The notes under the pieces: generated by a model | Seen by the model: only the letters and a program-made list of their open reading frames with translations | Told to the model about the DNA's origin: nothing | Databases searched by the model: none | Part shown: positions 18,495-25,626 of the stretch, piece after piece | Layout: each line of letters starts with the position of its first letter | Numbering within the stretch: position 1 is the first letter of the stretch | From: Alkaliflexus imshenetskii DSM 15055 | GTDB taxonomy: Bacteria; Bacteroidota; Bacteroidia; Bacteroidales; Marinilabiliaceae | Assembly: GCF_000517065.1 (NCBI RefSeq) | Contig: NZ_KI912105.1 | Coordinates: 895,635 to 959,634, forward strand | Direction: 5' to 3' | Length of the DNA: 64,000 nucleotides | Program-made: the position numbers and the translations under genes

Positions 18495-19643
18495 TTATTT
18501 TATTCTGGGCTTGACCGGTTCAATGGTATCGAGTGCACAGCCGGTAGGACAAAACTGACACCATGGGCGGTTAAAGAAAACGGACAAAAGGATTATCAAC
18601 ACACCAAAGAGCAGAATTAGCTTTGAGGCCACATTGAAGGAAAACGCCACAAACGGTTCCATGCTCCCCAGTGGCAGAGAAAAGCCGAGAATCAAGGCTA
18701 CCCATATAAAAGTAAGATAAATCAATCTCAATTGAACTTGCGAAATCCTCATGTTTAGTGACCGCTTCTTTAGAGGCGACAGCTTCGAAACAAGCATTTG
18801 CAGAGCACCCATTGGACACAGATAGTTGCAGTAATACTTGCGGTATCCCATCAAACCCATGACAATTGCCAGGATGAGGATGAGGACCAGTTCATAATTG
18901 GTTTGCATTGGTAAACCATTAACCAACCAATTGTGCATCACTCCCACCGAGAGCATTTGCTTAAACCAGATGCCCAACAATAAAAGCACAGCTGTGAGAT
19001 AATAGAAGTAGTATTTTTTGAGTCTGCTTCCAAAAACAAACAAAAAGGAAACAAGCACCAACAAACCAGTGAGAACCGATTGCAATACCCGTATGAAAGA
19101 CGCAGTTTGAATATTTGCAGCCACATCAAGGTAATTACCCACAGTCAAATTAAATGTGTTTATAATTGCGGTACTGCTGCGTGTGGCGCCCGATGCCGCA
19201 TCCACTTCTAAGGTTAACAGCTCTTCACCAACAACAAATTGGTTCCAGCTTTGCAAAAGGTTTTGCTTGTGAATGTACTCAAGGTACTCGTTGGTTTCGT
19301 TATTCGCCAAAAGATAAACACCGGTAATTACACGTTTATCCGTCATTGCAATCACAATTGGCACATGTCCTGAGTATCCCGAGTAGCGCGCATCAAAACG
19401 CTCGGACACCAAACCGTATCCCAAAAAAACGCCCTCCTCATTAAAAAAGGAGAAACTTCTGTCGTTATTCTCTTTAAACGATGTTGCCTGTGGAAAAGCC
19501 TCTTCAAAGTCAGCTATTGTAAACGCTTTCACATCCTCACTTTTAAACCACTTAAACTCAGCACCGCCACGTATGGCCACTGCCGCTAGCAAAAGCAATA
19601 AAGTGAAATAGTTTATAACATTTTGAAAGGATAACTTCTTCAT
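18495..19643 (-). CDS. FMN-binding, 4Fe-4S polyferredoxin membrane protein (NosR/RnfG-NapH-like)
   Basis: A 382-residue membrane electron-transfer protein. One N-terminal helix is followed by a periplasmic FMN-binding domain (about residues 35-175) with the covalent flavinylation motif DAASGATRSS; Thr154 is the expected FMN-ester site made by an ApbE transferase. About five helices follow, carrying YCNYLCPMGALQ and, near the C-terminus, CQFCPTGCALD, which supply cysteines for iron-sulfur clusters as in NapH/NosR/CcoG-type proteins. I start at MKKLSFQNVINYF (19643); the longer frame to 19811 adds 56 residues without family match. Co-transcribed with the flavin reductase/nitroreductase fusion. 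No ApbE gene is in the window. Confidence 0.85.
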   Translation of the reverse strand: MKKLSFQNVINYFTLLLLLAAVAIRGGAEFKWFKSEDVKAFTIADFEEAFPQATSFKENNDRSFSFFNEEGVFLGYGLVSERFDARYSGYSGHVPIVIAMTDKRVITGVYLLANNETNEYLEYIHKQNLLQSWNQFVVGEELLTLEVDAASGATRSSTAIINTFNLTVGNYLDVAANIQTASFIRVLQSVLTGLLVLVSFLFVFGSRLKKYYFYYLTAVLLLLGIWFKQMLSVGVMHNWLVNGLPMQTNYELVLILILAIVMGLMGYRKYYCNYLCPMGALQMLVSKLSPLKKRSLNMRISQVQLRLIYLTFIWVALILGFSLPLGSMEPFVAFSFNVASKLILLFGVLIILLSVFFNRPWCQFCPTGCALDTIEPVKPRIK

Positions 19644-19682
19644 TATTATATCGATAGTGTTTAGAGATGGTTGGTATTGACT

Positions 19683-19709
19683 TAAAAGTAAATCAAAAAC
19701 CGGCTGCAA
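19683..19709 (-). promoter_or_regulatory. Candidate promoter of the FMN/polyferredoxin-nitroreductase operon
   Basis: On the minus strand, TTG (19709-19707) is followed after 16 bp by TACTTTTA (19690-19683), seven of eight bases of TAnnTTTG, about 40 bp before the start codon chosen at 19643. This supports the shorter start. The identical arrangement is seen at 11157-11183. Confidence 0.4.
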
Positions 19710-20016
19710 ATATATGCAAAAGACAATCGCAGGCTTTATGGAGGTGTGGCTATAACATTTTGTTAACAGTATGAGGATATTAAACACTACGTACATTTTC
19801 ATCAACAACAAGTTGCAAAAAACGATGATTCATCATACACCCCCGTTCATACGGAACAATTACAGCATCTGACATTTCATCAGAAAATTTGCCTGATTGG
19901 GAAAATTCTGCGGAAAAAACGACAGAAAAAAGCACTAACCCGGTCAATTTGACACAATTATGGCAATGGAATGGATTTTGAAACCATCCTTACAAAGAAT
20001 GTTTAACCTTAAAAAT

Positions 20017-20021
20017 GGAGG
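20017..20021 (+). promoter_or_regulatory. Canonical ribosome binding site deciding the hsp20 start
   Basis: GGAGG lies 8 bp before the ATG at 20030. An upstream in-frame ATG at 20015 overlaps this GGAGG and is therefore unlikely to be used. A full Shine-Dalgarno is unusual here, because most genes in this window have none. Confidence 0.7.
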
Positions 20022-20029
20022 AACAAGCT

Positions 20030-20461
20030 ATGACACTCGCAAGATTTTCAAACAGGCTTCCATCGTTGTTCGACCATTTTTTTGACAACGAAGTATTTGA
20101 TTGGTCGAACCGGAATTTCTCTACTACTAATACCACGCTCCCTTCGGTGAACGTAAAGGATACAGCAGATGCGTATGTGGTAGAAATGGCAGCACCCGGT
20201 TTCACAAAAGATGACTTTAAAGTGGAGCTTAACCAGAGCATTCTGACCATTTCATCGGAGAAAAAGGAAGAAAAAAAGGTTGAAGGTGAATTCACCCGCA
20301 GGGAGTTCAGTTATCAATCTTTCAGCCGCTCGTTCACACTTCCCCGCGAGGTAGATGCGGATAAAATTGCAGCCCGCTACGAAAATGGCATTCTACACCT
20401 CAACATTCCAAAAAAAGAAGAGGCAAAGCCAAAACCCATAAGGGTAATTGACATTAAATAA
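20030..20461 (+). CDS. Hsp20 family small heat-shock protein
   Basis: A 143-residue small heat-shock protein acting as an ATP-independent holdase in the cytoplasm. After a short N-terminal arm (LARFSNRLPSLFDHFFD) comes the alpha-crystallin domain from about residue 35 (PSVNVKDTADAYVVEMAAPG) through FKVELNQSILTISSEK. The conserved C-terminal A-x-x-x-NGIL-x-x-x-x-PK motif is present as ARYENGILHLNIPKK, with a short tail containing the PIRVIDI anchoring motif. The ATG at 20030 is chosen over 20015 because of the GGAGG at 20017-20021. Monocistronic with a strong terminator. Confidence 0.95.
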   Translation: MTLARFSNRLPSLFDHFFDNEVFDWSNRNFSTTNTTLPSVNVKDTADAYVVEMAAPGFTKDDFKVELNQSILTISSEKKEEKKVEGEFTRREFSYQSFSRSFTLPREVDADKIAARYENGILHLNIPKKEEAKPKPIRVIDIK

Positions 20462-20469
20462 CAAAAAAA

Positions 20470-20512
20470 CATCGGATGGCAGAAAAACAGTGCCATCCGA
20501 TGCTTTCTTTAT
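20470..20512. terminator. Bidirectional terminator between hsp20 and the DUF2007 gene
   Basis: A 12-bp stem CATCGGATGGCA / TGCCATCCGATG (20470-20481 / 20491-20502) is followed on the plus strand by CTTTCTTT. Preceding it on the plus strand is an A7 run, which becomes a T7 tail on the minus strand. It can end both convergent transcripts. Confidence 0.88.
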
Positions 20513-20523
20513 AACGAGTTGTA

Positions 20524-20778
20524 TCAATGTACCTTCTTCTGATTCTTCTTATATTCATCGATGACGAGCGCGGCAAGACCTAAGTCGCTGCTCGACACAA
20601 TTACTTTTACTACTCCAAAGCCTCCCGAATCAATTATCATCGGGATATTGGCAGCACGGTTTTCATCGTTCAAATAAACTTCGATTCCGGCATCTTCCAG
20701 TAAACTTTTTACCATTCCGGCCTCCCATTGCGATCCGGAAAAGACCATTACCGGAGTTAACTCTCTCGTGTCTTTCAT
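20524..20778 (-). CDS. DUF2007 family protein (putative signal-transducing protein)
   Basis: An 84-residue cytoplasmic protein of the DUF2007 family: VMVFSGSQWEAGMVKSLLEDAGIEVYLNDE near the N-terminus and VVKVIVSSSDLGLAALVIDEY near the C-terminus. The fold is a small ferredoxin-like alpha/beta domain often described as signal-transducing or PII-like, but its role is unproven. It stands alone. A perfect inverted repeat lies 23-52 bp upstream of its start codon and may control it. Confidence 0.88.
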   Translation of the reverse strand: MKDTRELTPVMVFSGSQWEAGMVKSLLEDAGIEVYLNDENRAANIPMIIDSGGFGVVKVIVSSSDLGLAALVIDEYKKNQKKVH

Positions 20779-20800
20779 GTTTATTAAATTTTATTGCCAT

Positions 20801-20830
20801 TTGTTAATCATCAAAATAAGTGATTAACAA
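20801..20830 (-). promoter_or_regulatory. Perfect 10-bp inverted repeat upstream of the DUF2007 gene, candidate operator
   Basis: TTGTTAATCA (20801-20810) and TGATTAACAA (20821-20830) are perfect inverted copies separated by 10 bp. The spacer on the minus strand reads CTTATTTTGA, which resembles a -7 region. The arm centres are 20 bp apart, about two helical turns, which suits binding of a dimeric regulator. No T-run follows, so it is not a terminator. Confidence 0.5.
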
Positions 20831-21060
20831 TGCGGATAACTGTTTAATTTTGAATATTAGACCATCATTTTGATGTTTAAATATTGCCAAATTTCATCAC
20901 TTTTCCAACTTTAATAACTGTTAATTTTTAAACTGAAAAATCCATTTAGATGTTTGATATTGTCTTTTGCCCATCCTGACTCACTTGGCAGTTTTAACAT
21001 CGATGATAAAATGTAACTTAATCAGATTTTAGAAACACCAAAAAGTAATGGCCCTAAACA
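20831..21060. other. Remainder of the 351-bp gap before the two-component operon
   Basis: This AT-rich stretch holds two related segments, around 20866-20886 and 20941-20961, sharing GATGTTTnA...TATTG, which form an imperfect direct repeat. No ORF or hairpin is evident. The functional part of the gap is the inverted repeat at its left and promoter A at its right. Confidence 0.35.
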
Positions 21061-21095
21061 CTTCATCATATCTTCATTTTTATGAAGTAAATTTG
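21061..21095 (+). promoter_or_regulatory. Promoter A: CTTCAT-N5-CTTCAT direct repeat with TAAATTTG box
   Basis: Two identical hexamers CTTCAT (21061-21066, 21072-21077) are spaced by 11 bp, one helical turn. After 10 bp comes TAAATTTG (21088-21095), an exact TAnnTTTG -7 box; no TTG -33 box is present. A perfect inverted copy ATGAAG (21082-21087) also makes a small dyad with the second repeat. The layout is that of an activator-dependent promoter bound by an OmpR-family regulator, probably the one encoded at 22405, reading into 21130. Confidence 0.65.
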
Positions 21096-21129
21096 TAGAT
21101 GGCAGATGCTTTATTCCAATTGTAATTGA

Positions 21130-21513
21130 ATGAATCAAAAAAATATGAAAGCTACCATTCTTATATCGGCGTTGATGCTTATTGCTGTATGCGGGCAGCC
21201 GGCTTTGGCTCAGGAACCGGAAAGAAAAACACCAAAGGAAGATATTGTTAATCAGGACGAACCGGAACCAGCGAACCGCAATACCCGCCCCGAATCCATC
21301 GACAAAAAAGAGGATAAACAGACCGAAACAAAACCTTCGCAACAGAAAGAGATAAAAGAGATAAAAGGTGCCCGCCCAAATGTTGAACGCGAGAGAAGCG
21401 GCGCGCGTCCGGAAATTACCCGGCCGGCAGGTGCTGGCCGTCCGGCAGGCGCAGGAAGACCTGCGGGAGCAGGCAGACCGGATGGTGCAGACCGTCCCGG
21501 CAGAAGACGCTGA
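21130..21513 (+). CDS. Small secreted low-complexity protein with RPAGAG repeats
   Basis: A 127-residue exported protein without a recognised family. A signal peptide (residues about 6-28, ending ALAQ) is followed by a highly charged, disordered segment (PERKTPKEDIVNQDEPEP, KKEDKQTETKPSQQKEIKEI) and a C-terminal tract of four RPAGAG-type repeats (about residues 98-121) ending GRRR. Met6 (21145) is an equally good start. First gene of the operon with the outer-membrane protein, response regulator, kinase and TonB-C protein. It shares a GARPE motif and general character with the secreted protein at 25627. Possibly a cell-surface or periplasmic polycation/stress protein; function unknown. Confidence 0.75.
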   Translation: MNQKNMKATILISALMLIAVCGQPALAQEPERKTPKEDIVNQDEPEPANRNTRPESIDKKEDKQTETKPSQQKEIKEIKGARPNVERERSGARPEITRPAGAGRPAGAGRPAGAGRPDGADRPGRRR

Positions 21514-21543
21514 TATCGAGTCTAAATCAACACATTTACGCGA

Positions 21544-22395
21544 ATGCCCCTTAAAAAAATCATCTATATCGTTTCTCTGTTGCTTGTGGTATCGTCCGGC
21601 AATGCATCAACAACCGATAGTGCCAATGTAGAAGTTGAAACCAGGAAAAAACAGAGTTTCTATGTTGGCTCCGGCTTTGGCAGCGACATGTTGTACTCGG
21701 GCTATTCATTGTCGAAGAATCAACCCTACTACTCGGCCGACATGCTATACAGCTACAACAGCAAATGGACACTCTCAGCAGCTGTAATAAATCTCAATGG
21801 AAAAACTCCGGCTATTGCATTTTACGACTTCTCGGCAGGGTACAGACACATATTCAACAATACTTTTGATGCTGGCGCATCCTTGTCAGCTTACTTCACC
21901 TCTGAAAAACTTCATGAACACTATTTTGGCAATTTTGCTTACCTTTCAGTTTCAGGAGGTGTGGACTGGTATTGGGTTTACACGCGTGCCATATACAGTA
22001 CCATTCTGGATTCAAAAGGCGGGCACTATTTGCAGTTGAAAAACTCACACTACTTTGCCACAAGGGATTTTATGAATAAAAAGGCTTACGTATCATTTAA
22101 TCCAACCGTGAATTTTGTGTTTGGCGATCGCTACAAACTCCACACTTACACAACAGGTGGTAATTCCGGCACACTACCGGGGAATATGCCGGTTACGCAG
22201 CCGCAAACGGAAACAACCTACAAGTCATCCTTTGGTTTGATGGATCTGGAGTTTTCGATACCTGTAGCATTAAACTATGGTGCTGCCACTTTAGAGGTTG
22301 AACCGCTCTATTTCAGGCCAATTCACAAAGACCCCGACTTTCCATCGAAAAGCAGCTTTTTGCTTTACGCCAATTTGTATTTCAGAATTTTCTGA
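21544..22395 (+). CDS. Outer-membrane beta-barrel-like protein of unknown family
   Basis: A 283-residue exported protein. The signal peptide ends near GNASTTDS (residues 1-22). The mature part has alternating amphipathic strands and aromatic girdles (SFYVGSGFGSDMLYSGYSLS, YSADMLYSYNSKWTLSAAVI, WYWVYTRAIYSTI) and ends in LLYANLYFRIF with a terminal Phe, the usual insertion signal of outer-membrane barrels. About 10-12 strands are plausible. It lies between the secreted low-complexity gene (30 bp gap) and the response regulator (9 bp gap), so it is embedded in the signalling operon and may be its sensor partner or target. No precise family identified. Confidence 0.75.
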   Translation: MPLKKIIYIVSLLLVVSSGNASTTDSANVEVETRKKQSFYVGSGFGSDMLYSGYSLSKNQPYYSADMLYSYNSKWTLSAAVINLNGKTPAIAFYDFSAGYRHIFNNTFDAGASLSAYFTSEKLHEHYFGNFAYLSVSGGVDWYWVYTRAIYSTILDSKGGHYLQLKNSHYFATRDFMNKKAYVSFNPTVNFVFGDRYKLHTYTTGGNSGTLPGNMPVTQPQTETTYKSSFGLMDLEFSIPVALNYGAATLEVEPLYFRPIHKDPDFPSKSSFLLYANLYFRIF

Positions 22396-22404
22396 TACAA
22401 CTTA

Positions 22405-23091
22405 ATGTCTCGTGTTATGAATACGCTTATTGTTGAAGATGAAAAAAGTCTGGCCAATGAAATTGCCGAGTATCTGCAAAAAGAGAACATCATTTGTGAC
22501 AAGGCATACACAGGCATATCTGCTTCGGAACAGATAGCCGTGAACCAGTATGACTTTATTCTGCTCGATTTGGGACTGCCGGATTATGACGGACTTGATT
22601 TGATAAACGAAATTCGCAAAGAGCAGGACGATGCGGCCATAATCGTTATTACAGCCCGTGGCGATGTGGATGATAAGGTTAAAGGTTTGGATATGGGAGC
22701 CGATGATTATCTCGCCAAACCCTTTGCACTCATCGAGCTCTACTCACGGATGCAGGCAGTGGCACGGCGTAAATTCAAAATCAGCACAAACGAGATTAGA
22801 ATCGATGATTTTGTGATTGACCTGAGAAGTCGCAAAGTGCTTTTTAAAAATGAGGAGGCCGACATTACCCGCAAACAGTTTGACCTGCTGCAATATTTGG
22901 TTCTAAATCGCAACAAAGCACTATCACGCATCCAACTCTATGAGCATGTATGGGGAAACCTGCTCGATGACCAGTATGACAGCAATTTTATAGATGTACA
23001 CATCAAAAACCTGCGCAAAAAACTATCCGGCTATGGACAGGTTGAGTGGCTTAAAACCGTGCGTGGTGTGGGATATATGGCAGAATACTAA
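22405..23091 (+). CDS. OmpR/PhoB-family response regulator
   Basis: A 228-residue two-component regulator. The receiver domain (about residues 5-118) has the acidic pair in VEDEK, phosphoacceptor Asp55 in LLDLGLPD, the Thr of VITARG and the Lys of YLAKPFAL. A winged-helix DNA-binding domain follows (about 130-228), with ITRKQFDLLQYLVLNRNKALSR and the C-terminal hairpin TVRGVGYMAEY. Met5 is an alternative start. The cognate kinase follows after 14 bp. The YTTCAT-N5-CTTCAT repeats at 21061, 25393 and 25504 have the tandem 11-bp geometry expected of its binding sites, implying autoregulation; this is inference. Confidence 0.95.
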   Translation: MSRVMNTLIVEDEKSLANEIAEYLQKENIICDKAYTGISASEQIAVNQYDFILLDLGLPDYDGLDLINEIRKEQDDAAIIVITARGDVDDKVKGLDMGADDYLAKPFALIELYSRMQAVARRKFKISTNEIRIDDFVIDLRSRKVLFKNEEADITRKQFDLLQYLVLNRNKALSRIQLYEHVWGNLLDDQYDSNFIDVHIKNLRKKLSGYGQVEWLKTVRGVGYMAEY

Positions 23092-23105
23092 AGGTAAGGT
23101 ACCAA

Positions 23106-24425
23106 ATGAAACTACGGCATAAACTCACACTGGCCAATCTTCTGTTTAAACTCGGTTTTGTAATCCTGTTTATGATTGCAACACCATGGCTTTCTGAGCG
23201 CATAAACCTTTACCAGACGGACAACGAACTGATTGACAAGCGCGAAACAGTAATCAGCATTATATCAGAACTTGGTGTAGAACCCTTTCTGTTGAATGAG
23301 GAGAATGATGTCTTTGGCAGTTATAACATTCTGAAAGAGGAGTTTATCAGCATTGAGCCCGTCCATTTAGATGATTTCTGGAATTTTATTGAAGTCGCAA
23401 AACGCAGCATCGACAATGAAATAATTGACTACAGAGTGCTTAACTACTCGTTTCTGGTTGATGGAGAGATGTTTCTGCTTGAAATTGGAAAAAGTCTCTC
23501 AAGCATAAAAACCACTGAAAGTAATATCCGCAGAATCACCATTGGTTTCCTCATTCTCTTTCTTCTGATTTCAGTAATTTTTGAAATGGCCTACACAGGC
23601 ATGTTATTGAGACCTTTAAACACCATCATCGAAAAAATAAAAACAACAGCCAATCCGTCAAATTATAATAAAACCCCCATTACCTCATCCACTTTCGATT
23701 TTAAAGTGCTCGATGAAACACTCTCTGCTCTGATGACAAAAACTGAGGAGCTGATTGCCAGAGAGCGGGAGATTACACAAGATATTTCACATGAACTGAT
23801 GACTCCGGTTTCGATACTGCGCAGCAAACTCGAAAATTTGCTCACTCACAACAACATCAGTGAAGAAACAGCCGAAAAAACACAAGAAGCACTTGATACG
23901 CTGCACCGACTCAAAACCCTCATCAGCTCACTCCTGCTCATTGCCCGAATTGAGAGCAGGCAGTATCTGAAACAGGACACCGTGGAAATTACAGAAGTGC
24001 TTGACGAGATGATTGACGAACTTTTACCCCTCGCCGAAGAAAAAAATATCCATTTCCAGAGAACTCTAGGGGCGGATCATAAAATCACAAATGCCAACCG
24101 CACCTTGTTGTTTTCCATGTTTTTCAACGTTGCAAACAATGCCATCCGCCACACCCCTCAAAATGGTTCAGTATCCGTTTTAACCACTTTTGAGAACAGA
24201 GCCTTCTGCGTTGTCATCCGCGACAATGGCGAAGGAATAAGCCCGGAACTGTTACCTCAGCTATTCATGCGTTTTAAACGAAAAAATAATGCCGATGACG
24301 ATGGCAGTGGCATTGGGCTGGCCATTGCAAAATCCATTGCAGATTATCACCACATCCGGATAAAGGTGGAGTCGATGCCGGGTGAAGGCACATCATTCAC
24401 TTTCATTTTTTTGCAAAACCCATGA
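23106..24425 (+). CDS. Sensor histidine kinase
   Basis: A 439-residue membrane kinase. Helix 1 is at about residues 12-29, a periplasmic sensor of about 110 residues follows, and helix 2 is at about 143-167. HAMP-like linker LRPLNTIIEKIKTT leads to the HisKA box DISHELMTPVSILRSKLE with phosphoacceptor His229. The HATPase domain shows the N box NVANNAIRHTPQNG, G1 IRDNGEGIS and G2 DGSGIGLAIAKSIA. Layout is like QseC/PmrB-type partners. It should phosphorylate the regulator encoded just upstream. The periplasmic domain has no recognisable ligand motif, so the signal is unknown, though the co-encoded envelope proteins suggest an envelope cue. Confidence 0.95.
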   Translation: MKLRHKLTLANLLFKLGFVILFMIATPWLSERINLYQTDNELIDKRETVISIISELGVEPFLLNEENDVFGSYNILKEEFISIEPVHLDDFWNFIEVAKRSIDNEIIDYRVLNYSFLVDGEMFLLEIGKSLSSIKTTESNIRRITIGFLILFLLISVIFEMAYTGMLLRPLNTIIEKIKTTANPSNYNKTPITSSTFDFKVLDETLSALMTKTEELIAREREITQDISHELMTPVSILRSKLENLLTHNNISEETAEKTQEALDTLHRLKTLISSLLLIARIESRQYLKQDTVEITEVLDEMIDELLPLAEEKNIHFQRTLGADHKITNANRTLLFSMFFNVANNAIRHTPQNGSVSVLTTFENRAFCVVIRDNGEGISPELLPQLFMRFKRKNNADDDGSGIGLAIAKSIADYHHIRIKVESMPGEGTSFTFIFLQNP

Positions 24426-24467
24426 TTTTAACTATTTTTAAGGACTCGTCCTTAAACCAACCAAGTC

Positions 24468-24662
24468 ATGAAAAGTGTTTTGCCGACCATCTTGATTTTG
24501 ATTATCAGCGACTTGCATCTCAACGCCCAACAACAGGTCAACTTTAACAGACAAGGCCGGATTACTACCAATCCCAAAGAAATTCATTATCACAGAATAG
24601 TATCCCCGGTAGCAGAAAACATTTGGCTCGTAACCGAACACTATGCCGCCGGACCCCCTTAA
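24468..24662 (+). pseudogene. Signal-peptide fragment of the TonB-C-terminal protein, split off by a frameshift
   Basis: A 64-codon frame opening with a convincing signal peptide (MKSVLPTILILIISDLHLNA) and a mature part that reads into HYAAGPP before a TAA. The following ORF, in the +1 frame, continues the protein but lacks any export signal. Deleting one base of the C5 run at 24654-24658 fuses the two into one protein reading AAGPLKRTVYTS. The fragment is therefore the 5' end of the gene below, separated by an indel, a base-calling error in the homopolymer, or less likely a programmed +1 shift at CCC-C. Confidence 0.7.
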
Positions 24663-25362
24663 AAGAACCGTATATACCAGCACCCACGACCAAGCTATTG
24701 AGCGCAACTCTTTCCGTGCCGAAGGAGAGGAAATCTGTTACTTGCCCAATGGCCACATCAAATCAATAAAACACTTCAAATCAGGCAAACCGCATGGCGA
24801 GAGCAACATCTACTCCTCCAATGGAAAAATATCAGAGCGCTCCGAATATATAGAAGGGTATCTGGTTTTGAAAACAGTTTTTTTTGATGATGGCGCTATT
24901 GCAGACTCCACAAACTACTACTACACAGAAAGAGGTACTGAAGAACATTTTATATCCTATTATGAAAATGGCGTAATGGCGAGGGAAGAGTATTATGTAA
25001 ACGATGATTTGATAGCTGGGAACTACTTTGACACTGAAGGCACAACCTGCGAATACTTCCCATACAACGAAAAGGCCGAATACAAAGGAGGCATTGACGC
25101 AATGCATGCCTTTATTGCACGTAATCTGATTTATCCGCGTGAAGCCATCAAAAAAAAGGCTCAGAGACGCGTATATGTGAAATTTGATATAGACACCAAT
25201 GGTTCTCTTGTGAATCCGGTACTTGTAAGGACGGTTGACTACGATCTGGATCAGGCAGCTCTGAACATCATTTTTCGTATGCCCAACTGGACACCCGCCA
25301 AACGTAACGGACTGCCATATAAATCGAGTATGACAATCCCGATTAACTTCAATCTACGTTAA
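24643..25362 (+). CDS. MORN/YwqK-type repeat protein with TonB C-terminal domain (5' end frameshifted)
   Basis: The main part of a periplasmic protein whose signal peptide lies in another frame upstream. Residues about 25-140 hold toxin-antitoxin YwqK/MORN-like repeats (GHIKSIKHFKSGKPHGESNI, GKISERSEYIEG, ENGVMAREEYYVND). Residues about 150-239 form a TonB C-terminal domain (YPREAIKKKAQRRVYVKFDI, IDTNGSLVNPVLVRTVD, LDQAALNIIFRMPNWTPAKR). TonB-C domains of this kind in Bacteroidota are often soluble periplasmic modules rather than energy transducers. The apparent ATG at 24643 overlaps the upstream frame and is probably not the true start. Last gene of the two-component operon. Confidence 0.8.
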   Translation: MPPDPLKRTVYTSTHDQAIERNSFRAEGEEICYLPNGHIKSIKHFKSGKPHGESNIYSSNGKISERSEYIEGYLVLKTVFFDDGAIADSTNYYYTERGTEEHFISYYENGVMAREEYYVNDDLIAGNYFDTEGTTCEYFPYNEKAEYKGGIDAMHAFIARNLIYPREAIKKKAQRRVYVKFDIDTNGSLVNPVLVRTVDYDLDQAALNIIFRMPNWTPAKRNGLPYKSSMTIPINFNLR

Positions 25363-25392
25363 TATTCTAAAAACTTACCTTTCCAACAATTC

Positions 25393-25428
25393 TTTCATTC
25401 AATCTTCATCTTTCAGGTTCTACATTTG
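25393..25428 (+). promoter_or_regulatory. Promoter B: TTTCAT-N5-CTTCAT repeat with TACATTTG box
   Basis: TTTCAT (25393-25398) and CTTCAT (25404-25409) are 11 bp apart. After 11 bp follows TACATTTG (25421-25428), an exact TAnnTTTG box. This repeats the plan of promoter A. It is about 200 bp upstream of the secreted-protein gene at 25627 and would give a long leader that also contains promoter C. Confidence 0.6.
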
Positions 25429-25503
25429 GTTACGTAAATACTGGAAAACAGTCAATATTAAATTCTCTGCCAGTATTTAAAGAAAGTAAAACCACGCTTC
25501 CTT

Positions 25504-25539
25504 TTTCATTAATTCTTCATTATTGATGATGCATATTTG
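25504..25539 (+). promoter_or_regulatory. Promoter C: TTTCAT-N5-CTTCAT repeat with CATATTTG box
   Basis: TTTCAT (25504-25509) and CTTCAT (25515-25520) are 11 bp apart and followed after 11 bp by CATATTTG (25532-25539), seven of eight bases of TAnnTTTG. It is the promoter nearer to the gene at 25627, with a leader of about 80 nt. Together with B it suggests tandem activation of the second operon by the same regulator. Confidence 0.6.
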
Positions 25540-25626
25540 ATTCAGAAAAAGGAAACAATCGAATAGTAGAAATAGTCTCAAATGAGTGTGTCGGGACATT
25601 TCATTAAACCTTAAATAAAAAGAAAG

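Larger units (their letters stand above)
19644..20029. other. 386-bp intergenic region between divergent genes
   Basis: Separates the FMN/polyferredoxin gene and hsp20. It contains one candidate minus-strand promoter (19683-19709) and the hsp20 Shine-Dalgarno at its right end. No CIRCE element (TTAGCACTC-N9-GAGTGCTAA) and no strong hairpin is visible, so hsp20 heat control, if any, is not by a recognisable HrcA site. Confidence 0.5.

Noticed and set aside
19644-19811. N-terminal extension of the FMN/polyferredoxin protein
   Set aside because: Extra residues show no conserved pattern and would swallow the promoter candidate at 19683-19709.
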